NCBI RefSeq assembly: GCF_900095735.1
Contig: NZ_FNLO01000003.1
Location: 372,001 to 436,000, forward strand
Reading direction: 5' to 3'
DNA length: 64,000 bases
Origin: Chitinasiproducens palmae
GTDB lineage: Bacteria > Pseudomonadota > Gammaproteobacteria > Burkholderiales > Burkholderiaceae
Within the stretch, counting starts at the first letter, position 1; each line of letters begins with the position of its first letter. Shown piece after piece: positions 17,005-25,374 of this stretch. The position numbers and the translations under genes are program-made. The notes beneath the pieces were generated by a model. That model had not been told where the DNA came from and did no database searches. It saw only the letters and a list, made by a program, of their open reading frames with translations.

Positions 17005-17981
17005 CTTCTTTCCTCCGAGCGCTGCCCGTAGGTGAGGTACCACTCGGCCGTTGCATGGAGGGCATCCCGCATCGCAATCGGCGGCTCCCAGCCGAGCACC
17101 CGGCGGATCTTGCCGATGTCGATCCGCAACGGCGTCGTCAAGCGCTGAATCTGGGCTCGCCTTCCGCTCAGACGTCCCGCCAGATCGAGCAGGGGCAGCG
17201 GCACCGCGATCAGGCGCGGCGGGCGACCGAGATGCATCGCGAGCGACCGGACCAGATCGGGTACGCTGAGATCCACGCCGTCGGAAACATTGAACGTGTG
17301 TCCGGCCGCCTCTGGGCGGACCACGCACTGCAGCAGCGCATCGACAAGATTGTCGATGAATATCATGCTGCGTCGCGCGTCGCTGGCACCGATCGGCAGA
17401 CGGCGCGCTTCGGACACCGCGCGCAGCAACTGGCGGAAGTTGGCTCCGACGCCCGGACCGTAGACCAGCGGCGGACGCACGATCACCAGTTCCATGCCCA
17501 GCCGTTGCGCGCACTCGGCGAGCGCCTGTTCGGTTTCCCACTTCGAGATGCCGTAGGGATCCTCCGGCGCCGGTGCGTCCGACTCGCGCCACGGATGCGC
17601 ACCGCTATCCGGCTCGTGCTCGCCCATCGCCTTGACACTGCTCACATACACGAACCGACGCACGCCGGCGGCCGCCGCGGCTTCCGCCAATCGCACGCTG
17701 CCCGCGACATTGGTGCGGCGAAATGCGGCGAGCGGTTCGCGATCCCGTTCATTCATCACATGAACCCGAGCGGCCAGATGCACGACGCAATCGGTGGCCC
17801 GGGCCGGCCATCCCCCCGTCATGCCCGCAAAGTCGTCGCCGACCGGCGGCAGCGCGGTCACGCCGGCCGGCAGTGCGACGGGTCGCCGCGTCAATGCCGC
17901 GACGCAATGGCCCTGCCCGCAGAGCGCGGCGGCCAGCGCCCGGCCGACAAAACCATTGGCTCCGCTCATCACGATATTCAT
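17001..17981 (-). CDS. wbiG: WbiG/WbpV-type NAD-dependent UDP-4-keto-hexosamine reductase/epimerase
   Basis: A 326-residue extended SDR protein. SGANGFVGRALA is the nucleotide-binding loop. YVSSVKAMGE and DPYGISKWETEQ carry Ser and Tyr-x3-Lys. VRPPLVYGPGVGANF is typical of the WbpV/WbiG group, which reduces UDP-4-keto-6-deoxy-GlcNAc to UDP-FucNAc or UDP-QuiNAc. It overlaps wbiH by ATGA, and the upstream glycosyltransferase stop by one base (TGATG). The trio wbiG-wbiH-wbiI equals Pseudomonas wbpV-wbpL-wbpM in content. Stereochemistry at C4 cannot be predicted from sequence reading. Confidence 0.87.
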   Translation of the reverse strand: MNIVMSGANGFVGRALAAALCGQGHCVAALTRRPVALPAGVTALPPVGDDFAGMTGGWPARATDCVVHLAARVHVMNERDREPLAAFRRTNVAGSVRLAEAAAAAGVRRFVYVSSVKAMGEHEPDSGAHPWRESDAPAPEDPYGISKWETEQALAECAQRLGMELVIVRPPLVYGPGVGANFRQLLRAVSEARRLPIGASDARRSMIFIDNLVDALLQCVVRPEAAGHTFNVSDGVDLSVPDLVRSLAMHLGRPPRLIAVPLPLLDLAGRLSGRRAQIQRLTTPLRIDIGKIRRVLGWEPPIAMRDALHATAEWYLTYGQRSEERR

Positions 17982-18853
17982 CAGCACCACCGCCAGCCGA
18001 AGCGATTGAAGAAACGCACGGCGGAGGCTCCGAACATGCGGATGTGACGGAAGCCCTTGCGCGCCGCGCCGCCGCCGTGGTGCACGATACGTACGGTCGG
18101 CACGTAAGCGATGGCGGCCTCGCGCGCGGTGCGCAGGCTCAGGTCGTAGTCTTCGAAATAAAGGAAATAGCGGTCGTCGAAACCGCCCAGCCGACGCAGT
18201 ACCGGCCGACGGAACAGCATGAAGCAACCGCTGACGATGGCGGGCGAGAACGGCCGACCGTGGCGGTCCGCCTCGCGCGTGGCGTCGCGCATCTCGTAGT
18301 CGGCCAGCCGCGCGTCGAACAGCGCGCGCAGGCGACGCGGCAGGAAGCCACGGATCACCAGATCGGCAACGGTCGGCATGCGCCGGCACAGGTATTGAGA
18401 TGCACCGGTCTCATCCAACGTGCGGGGTGCCAGCAGCGCGACCGCCGGTTGCCGCTCGAGATAACGCACCGCACGCGTCAGCGCCTGCGGATCCAGTTCG
18501 ACGTCAGGGTTCAGAATCAGGAAGTAATCGTTCGGGCGCTGGTCCGCACCGGTGTTGCCGCTGGCCGCGAAAGCCAGATTATGGCCCGCGCCATAGCCGA
18601 CATTACCCTGCCCTTCGATGCAGGAAAGTGCCATTGCGCCCGCCGCCTGCCGGCCGATCAAAGCCCGCACCGACGGGTCGAGCGCACTGTTCGCCACCAC
18701 GAACAGTTCGGCGTCCGACATGAGCGCGCCAGCGGCGACGGCTTGCTGCGTCGCCTCACGCAGGCTGTGCAGCGTTCGTTCGAGCAAGCGCGGGTCGGGC
18801 CGATATACGACGATCGAGACCGTCAGGCGGGCAAGCGCGGAGGTGGCGTTCAA
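17981..18853 (-). CDS. Glycosyltransferase family 2 (rhamnosyltransferase-like)
   Basis: About 290 residues of a GT-A transferase. LTVSIVVYRPDPRLLERTL opens the fold. GNVGYGAGHN and FLILNPDVELDP carry the acidic donor/metal site. SGCFMLFRRPVLRRLGGFDD and YFEDYDLSLR are the usual acceptor-side blocks of rhamnosyl/galactosyl transferases in O-antigen clusters. The start is uncertain. TTG at 18853 places the first beta-strand ten residues in, but has no clear Shine-Dalgarno. An ATG at 19090 would add a long Arg-rich leader overlapping the upstream gene, which I consider non-coding. dTDP-rhamnose from RfbABCD is a plausible donor. Confidence 0.82.
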   Translation of the reverse strand: MNATSALARLTVSIVVYRPDPRLLERTLHSLREATQQAVAAGALMSDAELFVVANSALDPSVRALIGRQAAGAMALSCIEGQGNVGYGAGHNLAFAASGNTGADQRPNDYFLILNPDVELDPQALTRAVRYLERQPAVALLAPRTLDETGASQYLCRRMPTVADLVIRGFLPRRLRALFDARLADYEMRDATREADRHGRPFSPAIVSGCFMLFRRPVLRRLGGFDDRYFLYFEDYDLSLRTAREAAIAYVPTVRIVHHGGGAARKGFRHIRMFGASAVRFFNRFGWRWC

Positions 18854-19047
18854 ACCGAAGAGCGAAGGAAACGGTGCGTGTCTTCGAGACAGGCGCTGGG
18901 GAACAAGGGCTTGCCGGTCGACGTCGCACGCACGGCAGGCTCCACGCTTCCGGCCGTCTGAGCGGCCGTTCCGCCGGATTATCTCGTAAACGGGGAGTCG
19001 GGGAACCGGAGGCGCCGCAATGGCGCGTCGGCACCTGGGCACTGACG

Positions 19048-20166
19048 CTAGGCTTGGGTCCCGGCGTGCAGTCCGGCGAGCGCCGTGCAAAGGTGATACG
19101 GCGTCGTCGAAGGCATGTCGTCGCGCTCGATCGTGCCATCCGCCGCGCGGCTCTCGATCCAGCCCACCGGCCGCAGGAAGTGCTCACGGAAGGCATGCAG
19201 CGCACGTGCCAAGGTCGGCGTCGCGCCTTCATGCAACGCAAGCGCGCGCAGATATTCGGTCTGTGCCCAGATGCGTTGCCCTGCTTCACGTACGCCACCG
19301 TCCGCGTTCAGCGCCGCGCGTACGCCGAGGTTTCGCGGTTCGATGCCGTGCTGCACCGCATGACGATAAGCACGACCGATGTCTTTGGCGAGCGCGCGGG
19401 GTGCCCAGGGCTTGCCAGCGCCGTGTACCAGAAAGTACCACTCGAACTGATGTCCCGGTTCCACGCGGTTGTCAGCCGCCTCTCGCGGCAGTTCGAGCAC
19501 GCAACCCGTGCGACTGTCGACGAAATGGCGCCGCACTGCGTCACCGAGATGTTCGAGCCGGGCATCGAAGTCTCGCGCGGGCAATGCATCGCGCGCGCTC
19601 AGGCAAGCTTCGACCAGATGCATCAACGGGTTTTGCAGTGGCCCGGAAAGAGCGCGCGCGAAGTGACGATCCAGCGACGCGTTCAATAGCCCACTGCCGT
19701 CTGTCGTTCCGAACCTGTCGTCCACGATTTGCAACGTGTCCAGCAGCAGCGCCGACGCCTGCGGCGTGCCGAAGCGGCGCAGCAATTCGGCGCTGGCGAA
19801 GACGATGAAGGCGTGCGTATAGAGATCCTTCGATGTATCGAGCGGCGCACCGTTCGCATCGATGCTGTAGAACCACCCGCCGCTCTCGCTGTCTCGAAAG
19901 CGCTCGGCAAGGCTTGCCAGCAGACGTTCCGCGTGCGCCTGATCGCCGGCTTGCGCGAACACATACGCCTGACGCGCGCATGCCATCGCGCGGTAGCGTT
20001 GTGCCGGCAGCGCCTGCCCTTGCGCGTCCAGCGCTTCGAACGGCAGGCCCATCTCGCGGTCGAAACCCGCCTCACGCCACGCCGGCAGAATCACATCGCG
20101 GTAGTGTCGGGCCACTGCCGCAACGGCGTCGGCTACGTCGCGCGCGGCTTGCTCGGGTGTCGTCAT
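19048..20166 (-). CDS. AGE-family sugar 2-epimerase/aldose-ketose isomerase
   Basis: A 372-residue (alpha/alpha)6-barrel protein of the N-acylglucosamine 2-epimerase/mannose isomerase family. Conserved aromatic/His positions appear as ESGGWFYSIDANG, DLYTHAF, ADNRVEPGHQFEWYF and STTPYHLCTALAG. These histidines are the proton-transfer residues in the family. It may interconvert mannose/fructose(-6-P) or an N-acyl hexosamine, feeding the surrounding polysaccharide pathway. It sits between two glycosyltransferase genes on the same strand, 24 bases from the upstream one. The exact substrate is unknown. Confidence 0.88.
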   Translation of the reverse strand: MTTPEQAARDVADAVAAVARHYRDVILPAWREAGFDREMGLPFEALDAQGQALPAQRYRAMACARQAYVFAQAGDQAHAERLLASLAERFRDSESGGWFYSIDANGAPLDTSKDLYTHAFIVFASAELLRRFGTPQASALLLDTLQIVDDRFGTTDGSGLLNASLDRHFARALSGPLQNPLMHLVEACLSARDALPARDFDARLEHLGDAVRRHFVDSRTGCVLELPREAADNRVEPGHQFEWYFLVHGAGKPWAPRALAKDIGRAYRHAVQHGIEPRNLGVRAALNADGGVREAGQRIWAQTEYLRALALHEGATPTLARALHAFREHFLRPVGWIESRAADGTIERDDMPSTTPYHLCTALAGLHAGTQA

Positions 20167-20190
20167 CGGCTTGTCTCGGTTCCGCCAACC

Positions 20191-22158
20191 TTATGGGTCA
20201 ATTTCATGGCTCAATTCGCCTCGCGCCAAGCCGGGCCGGCCAGCGCGTCCCGTGCGTGCCGCCGCGAGGAAGCTTTCGATGGCAGGCACATCAAGCGCAT
20301 ATCCGGTGCAATCCGCGCGTCCGGGAAACGCCAGACAGTGCAGCGAATTGCACGGCGAACAGTTGACGATTGGTCCCATGTCGAGACAGACGGACGACTG
20401 ATGCGCGAACCATCGCTTGCTGCTGACATGGTGTGGGTGCGTCGATCCGTAGAAGCAGACCTGCGGAATATCGAGGATCGCGCCGAAGTGCGCGCTCCAT
20501 GAGTCGACGCCCAGCAGCGCCGTGCCGCGCTCAAGAATCTCCCGCCACTGCGCGGGTTTGAAATTCTCGAGAATGGCGTCGTCGCAATGCGGGCTTCGCG
20601 CATCGGACGCCCCGCCGATCTGCACCAGCGCCATGCCCGCGGCGTGGACCCTGTGTGCCACGTCGGCCAGCAGTGCTTCCGGCAACGATTTGAGCCGCCA
20701 GCCGCCGAGCGGATGAACGAAGACGACCGGGCCGGCGAAACGCGCGAAGATGGCGTCGGCGACGTCGCGCTCCGTCTGCGTGACCGTGGGCAGTGCATTG
20801 GGCAGCCGCGCATCGCGTGGCAATCCAACTTCCTGCAGCATGAACTCAACCAGGTTGCAGCCGGTGTCGGACAGACTCTGGCTGGGATGGCAGCGCGCCA
20901 GCCAGGGCGAAGCATCCGGCCGCTGCGCGACGTAGCGGTAGCTGACCATCAGTTGCGACCAGGTTTCCTCGGCCGCAACGATCGGCACCGGCACCGTCGC
21001 GACTTCGAAGGCCGGCGCGAATTGCGCGACCCAGGAACGAAGCGATTCAGCGACGTGGAGACGTATCCTGCGCCCCTGCGACGCGACCAGTTGTGCAACC
21101 TGGATTGCGATCATCACGTCGCCCCGGTGGAACGGACACACCAGTTCGATGCGGTCCGGATCCGCGACCGAACCGGCGCGTTTGTCGACAAGCCAACGCC
21201 AGTCGTGCAACGCTGCCCAGGGCGCCGCGGCATCGCTCGAACCGACGCGCAGCGAGCGGGCTGCGGCAGTATGCGCGATCTGGACGTTCACGCCACGTTC
21301 GTGCAAGCGCAGCGCCATGTCGGGCACCGCCAGATTGGTCACGAAGCGGCGATCGAACACGTGGCCGCGTTCATCGACCAGCAGCCGACGTGCGCCACCG
21401 AACAGACTGTCCGGGAAACCGTTTGTCGCCCGCAGCAACGGCCCGCTCTCGCGCGTCACCGGCGCGGCGGCGAGGTCGAATGGCAGATCGCTCACGGCGC
21501 TGAGCTGTTGGCTGACGGACGGTTGCAGCGTCGCCGGGTCCAACGCGGTTGCGCGAACGCCGAAGTGCGGATCGACGCCGACAGCGACGATGACCGCATC
21601 GTCCTGTTCGCGGACGCAGGCCTTCAACAGATATTCGAAGCAGCCGGCCAGCGGCACGAAGTGCCGGCCCGCGATCCATACATGATCGGCGTCGGTCGCC
21701 GCCAACCCTTGCTCGACCGCGTCGGCAAAGCGCAGCTCCTGACGGTCATACGCGTGCACGATCAGCCGCGTCAGCGGCAACACGAAACGCCAGGCCCGCA
21801 ACCGATCGCGAATCGCAACCCCTTGAGGCACCTCGGGCGTGGCATCGACGATCACGAGCTCACGCAACGTGACCCGCTCCTGCTTCAGCGCGTCCACCAG
21901 ACGGTCGAGATTCTCGAACGGCGCCGCGCTCACCACCACCACCGCCGAACGCGCGGCCAGCGCCTGCACTGCCGCCGCATCGGCCGGTCGCGCCTGGTCG
22001 TACGCGGTGCGAGCATCCCGTATGGCGGTGTCGAGCGCCCGGCGCTGCATGCGGCGCTGCGACGCCGTCGCCAGGCGCTCCGCACGATCGAAGGTCGCGG
22101 CCAGAGCGGGGGAGCGTCGTGCGAGCCATCGCTTCGCCCGGCCCGCGAACTGACGCAT
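20191..22158 (-). CDS. Two-domain glycosyltransferase: degenerate GT2-like plus GT9-like
   Basis: A 655-residue protein. Residues ~70-320 look like a GT-A/GT2 fold (SAVVVVSAAPFENLDRLVDA, LRELVIVDATPE) but lack the DxD: the equivalent place reads WIAGRHFVPL. Residues ~335-640 are GT-B, heptosyltransferase (GT9)-like: ELVCPFHRGDVMIAIQVA, VVFVHPLGGWRLKSLPE, LLGVDSWSAHFGAILDIP, then a Cys-rich tail with CSPCNSLHC and a later Cys. The start at 22158 lies 2 bases after the upstream stop. The fusion suggests an inactive GT2 used as a binding or scaffold part and an active GT9 part. I do not know a characterised match. Confidence 0.75.
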   Translation of the reverse strand: MRQFAGRAKRWLARRSPALAATFDRAERLATASQRRMQRRALDTAIRDARTAYDQARPADAAAVQALAARSAVVVVSAAPFENLDRLVDALKQERVTLRELVIVDATPEVPQGVAIRDRLRAWRFVLPLTRLIVHAYDRQELRFADAVEQGLAATDADHVWIAGRHFVPLAGCFEYLLKACVREQDDAVIVAVGVDPHFGVRATALDPATLQPSVSQQLSAVSDLPFDLAAAPVTRESGPLLRATNGFPDSLFGGARRLLVDERGHVFDRRFVTNLAVPDMALRLHERGVNVQIAHTAAARSLRVGSSDAAAPWAALHDWRWLVDKRAGSVADPDRIELVCPFHRGDVMIAIQVAQLVASQGRRIRLHVAESLRSWVAQFAPAFEVATVPVPIVAAEETWSQLMVSYRYVAQRPDASPWLARCHPSQSLSDTGCNLVEFMLQEVGLPRDARLPNALPTVTQTERDVADAIFARFAGPVVFVHPLGGWRLKSLPEALLADVAHRVHAAGMALVQIGGASDARSPHCDDAILENFKPAQWREILERGTALLGVDSWSAHFGAILDIPQVCFYGSTHPHHVSSKRWFAHQSSVCLDMGPIVNCSPCNSLHCLAFPGRADCTGYALDVPAIESFLAAARTGRAGRPGLARGELSHEIDP

Positions 22159-22160
22159 CG

Positions 22161-25100
22161 TCACGTTTCCACTCCACTTTGCGCCCACGGACGTGGCACG
22201 CGCGGTGGAAAGGACAGCGTGAAATCTTCGTTCGCGGTCGACAGATTCGGGTTGTAGAACGGATCGCGCGAAATCACGCTCGGCCATCTTGCGATCATCG
22301 TCGCACGCTCCTTGGCATCGCGTGCAATCTGCGCCGCGCTCCGGTTCTCGCCGCGCGATACGGATTCCAGATGGCGCAACTCGGCGAACGGCGTGTAAAC
22401 GATGTCGTAGCCGCGTTCGCGTATGCGCAGGCACAGGTCGACGTCGTTGTAGCCGACAGTCAGGCCTTCCTCGTCGTAGCCGCCGACCGCCTCGAAAACA
22501 GCGCGCGGCACCAGCATGCATGCGGCGGTCACGGCGGACAGGTTCTGCACCAGCACCGGGCGGCCGAAGTAGCCCACCGAATTGCGCGCGAAATGCCGGT
22601 GACTGTGCGCCGCGACGCCATAGATGCCGAGAATCACGCCTGCGTGCTGCAGGGTGTCGTTGGCATAATACAGCCGCGCGCCAACCGCACCGACATTGGG
22701 CCGGCTGACCTGCGCAACCATTTCGCCCAGCCAACCGGCATCGATCACCTCGATGTCGTTGTTGACGAAGCCCAGAATGGCGCCGTCGGCTACCTCCAAC
22801 GCGCGGTTGTTCAACGCCGAGAAATTGAAAGGACCCGGTACGCGCAGAACGGTGACGCGCGGATCCGCGCGCAGCGTCTCGAAATAGGCGAGCGTCGCCG
22901 GTTCCACGCTGTCGTTGTCCACCACGATCACTTGCAGGTTGGCGTAGTCCGTTTCGTTCAGCAGACCGTCCACCGCCACCTTCAGCACGTCGAGCCGGTC
23001 GCGCGTCGGCACGATCAACGAGACCCGCGGCAGCGGTGACGGCAACGGACGCTTGATGCGCCACCAGCCGTGCCCGACCGGCACCACGTCGGCCTCCGGC
23101 TCGGCGGTCGCGAAATAGTCGCGCATCGCGCGCCGCGCGGTGTCCAGCGAAGCGTCCGGGTTATCGGTCGAGAAACTCGTCACGCCCGGGAAGATGCGCC
23201 AGTGATACAACACATGCGGGATGTGGCGAATGCGCGCGGCCTCCGTGTGCGGCAGAAAACGCAACACGAAGTCGTAGTCCTGACTACCCTCGAAGCCGAC
23301 GCGGAAACCGCCGATGCGACGCACCAGATCGGTTCGGTAAACGCCGAGGTGCGCGACCATGTTCTGCGAATAGAAAAGCTCGCGGTTCCAGTCCGTCTTG
23401 AAATGTGGATCGTGCCGGTGATCGTCCGCATCGACCTTGTCCTCGTCGGTATAAATCATGTCGACGTCGGGATGATCGTTGATTTCCTTCGCGATCATGT
23501 AGAGCGCGTGCGGTGGCAGCGCGTCGTCGTGATCCATCAGCGCCACGAAGTCGCCGGCGACCAGCTCCAACGCACTGTTGCTCGCCGCGCAGATGTGTCC
23601 GTTCGACTCCCGGAACACGACCTTGACGCGGCGATCGTGCACCGCGTATTCGTTCAGGATCGCGCGCACCTCGCCGTTCGGCGACGCATCGTCCGCGATG
23701 CACAGTTCCCAGTTGCCGTACGTCTGCCGGCACACACTGTCGAGCGCCTTGCGCAGGTACTGCGGCCGCGTGTTGTAGACCGGCATCAGTATCGAAATCA
23801 GCGGCTGACGCGGCAAGGCCGCGCCCAGGGCCCGCAGGCGTTCGAGGTCGGCGTCGGTGGGCGTGTCGTACAACGCGACCCAGGTGCGGTAAGCATCGCT
23901 GCCCGCGCCCGCCGCGAGCGCGCCGCGCAACTGCATCAATGCGCGCCCTGGATGACCATGCAACAGCGCGCCGAGAAAATGGCGGCGCTGGTCGACATCG
24001 AGCATCCGATAGGCTTTCAACGCCAGGCCGACACGGCCCAGCGGCGCGAACGACAGGCGATGCACCTTGATGCGCGCGCCGGCGGCGTCGATCAGTTCGA
24101 ATCGCAAGCTGCGCACACCGGCCGGCAAGGCAACCAGACGGGACGCCAGCCCGTGCCCGAGCACGAGCGAATGCGCGACCCGATGGCCGTCCTCGCACAC
24201 CGAGAAGAGCGTTGCGTTCAAGGCCGGTCGGTCGCTTTCGATCTCTGCCTCGAGCCATGCCCAGCCGGGACGCAGTGCGCCGCCGCGCGGGCTCAACCCG
24301 AAAACCGGTCGCTCGCCGGCGCGCAGGAAGCCGTCCTCGGCCAACGTCAGGTCTTGCAGCGCGGTATAGGCGGCGCCGCGTCCGAGTAGGCCTGACAAGG
24401 GACCGGCCACGCGGCGGCCAGTCGAGACAAGCCAGCGAAGCGGCGCGGAAATGCGCCAACTCATCGAGTGCCGCAGTGCCTGGACCGTGGCGGCGAGTTC
24501 GGCATTGCTGGCCGAAAGTCGCTGCACCGCCTGTTCGAGTGCCGCGCTTTGCGCCTCGGCGCCGGTGGCTTCGACCCGCGCCGCCGCAGCCTGCCCTTTG
24601 GTCGAACCACCCTCGACCGACCCTGCCAAGCGCGATGGTCCAGCGATCGCGCGCGGCATGGCATCGTTCGCATCGTTCGCATCGTTCGCATCGTTCGCAT
24701 CGCTCGCATCGGTCACTTCGGCAGCTTCAGCCGCAGGTCCGAACACCTGCGGCGAGACACGCGGCAATGGACCGTCGGAAGCCACTGCGCACACATATGC
24801 CGCCGCGCCCGCTTCGCCGTCCGGACGCCTCGTATCCGCCAGCGCCTCGGCGAGCGTCCCAAACGCGTCGCCGCCCGGCCAGCGGTAGAACGCGAGATGC
24901 TGAAATGCGCCGCGCAACTGTGTCTCGGTCGCCGCTTCGTCGAGCGTGCCGACGGAGCGGCCAGCGCCGTCGCGACGCGACAGATCGAGCAGCAGCACGC
25001 CACCGGGGCGCAGCAAGCGCCGGCTGTCCACGATGCTGGACACGGCGCGTTGCGCCGCCTGCGGCGCCGAGCAGGTCGCGTAATCGACGACCAGGTCGCA

Positions 25101-25367
25101 GCACGCGTCCATCAGCGGCAGCGCGCGTGCCTCGCCAGGCTGGTGCCGGGGGCTCGCGTCGCCTGACAGGTCGGTCGGGCCTGCGTCCGAGAACACGCCG
25201 CATACCGAACGTGCCGTGGCAATCAACCGCCCGAGGCCGGGCACCGGTTCGCGGGCCAGCACGACCACATCCTTGCAAGGCGCCAGGCCGATGGCGCCCA
25301 TATCGCATCCTGCCGGTTCGATGGTCACGCCGCGACGCGGCGCCGACCGCTCAGCGGTGTATTCCAT
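22161..25367 (-). CDS. Giant multidomain glycosyltransferase with tandem GT2 domains
   Basis: A 1068-residue protein. Residues ~20-200 resemble a methyltransferase-like Rossmann region (ALPLMDACCDLVVDYATC, LLRPGGVLLLDLSRRDG) without a clear SAM glycine motif. A D-A-N tripeptide repeat at ~219-237 and an Ala/Gln-rich coiled coil follow, then SMSWRISAPLRW (~301). GT2 domain A starts at ~523 (LISILMPVYN, LMDHDDA, YTDEDKV). GT2 domain B starts at ~782 (VSLIVPTRDR, IVVDNDS, GFVNNDIEVID, YNDVDLCLR). Both catalytic domains keep their acidic motifs, so it could add two sugars alternately. The start at 25367 is 7 bases after the upstream stop; an ATG at 25442 would overlap that gene. Confidence 0.85.
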   Translation of the reverse strand: MEYTAERSAPRRGVTIEPAGCDMGAIGLAPCKDVVVLAREPVPGLGRLIATARSVCGVFSDAGPTDLSGDASPRHQPGEARALPLMDACCDLVVDYATCSAPQAAQRAVSSIVDSRRLLRPGGVLLLDLSRRDGAGRSVGTLDEAATETQLRGAFQHLAFYRWPGGDAFGTLAEALADTRRPDGEAGAAAYVCAVASDGPLPRVSPQVFGPAAEAAEVTDASDANDANDANDANDAMPRAIAGPSRLAGSVEGGSTKGQAAAARVEATGAEAQSAALEQAVQRLSASNAELAATVQALRHSMSWRISAPLRWLVSTGRRVAGPLSGLLGRGAAYTALQDLTLAEDGFLRAGERPVFGLSPRGGALRPGWAWLEAEIESDRPALNATLFSVCEDGHRVAHSLVLGHGLASRLVALPAGVRSLRFELIDAAGARIKVHRLSFAPLGRVGLALKAYRMLDVDQRRHFLGALLHGHPGRALMQLRGALAAGAGSDAYRTWVALYDTPTDADLERLRALGAALPRQPLISILMPVYNTRPQYLRKALDSVCRQTYGNWELCIADDASPNGEVRAILNEYAVHDRRVKVVFRESNGHICAASNSALELVAGDFVALMDHDDALPPHALYMIAKEINDHPDVDMIYTDEDKVDADDHRHDPHFKTDWNRELFYSQNMVAHLGVYRTDLVRRIGGFRVGFEGSQDYDFVLRFLPHTEAARIRHIPHVLYHWRIFPGVTSFSTDNPDASLDTARRAMRDYFATAEPEADVVPVGHGWWRIKRPLPSPLPRVSLIVPTRDRLDVLKVAVDGLLNETDYANLQVIVVDNDSVEPATLAYFETLRADPRVTVLRVPGPFNFSALNNRALEVADGAILGFVNNDIEVIDAGWLGEMVAQVSRPNVGAVGARLYYANDTLQHAGVILGIYGVAAHSHRHFARNSVGYFGRPVLVQNLSAVTAACMLVPRAVFEAVGGYDEEGLTVGYNDVDLCLRIRERGYDIVYTPFAELRHLESVSRGENRSAAQIARDAKERATMIARWPSVISRDPFYNPNLSTANEDFTLSFPPRVPRPWAQSGVET
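24661..24714. repeat. In-frame 9-bp tandem repeat (GCATCGTTC)n
   Basis: Four exact copies of GCATCGTTC and two variants (GCATCGCTC, GCATCGGTC) inside the 1068-residue glycosyltransferase gene. On the coding strand they encode a run of Asp-Ala-Asn. The run joins the N-terminal region to the coiled coil, so it acts as an unstructured linker whose length can vary without breaking the frame. Confidence 0.95.
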
Positions 25368-25374
25368 TTGGGGC

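Noticed and set aside
18854-19090. N-terminal extension of the rhamnosyltransferase-like gene starting at ATG 19090
   Set aside because: The leader is Arg-rich, unlike any GT2 N-terminus, and overlaps the end of the AGE-family gene.
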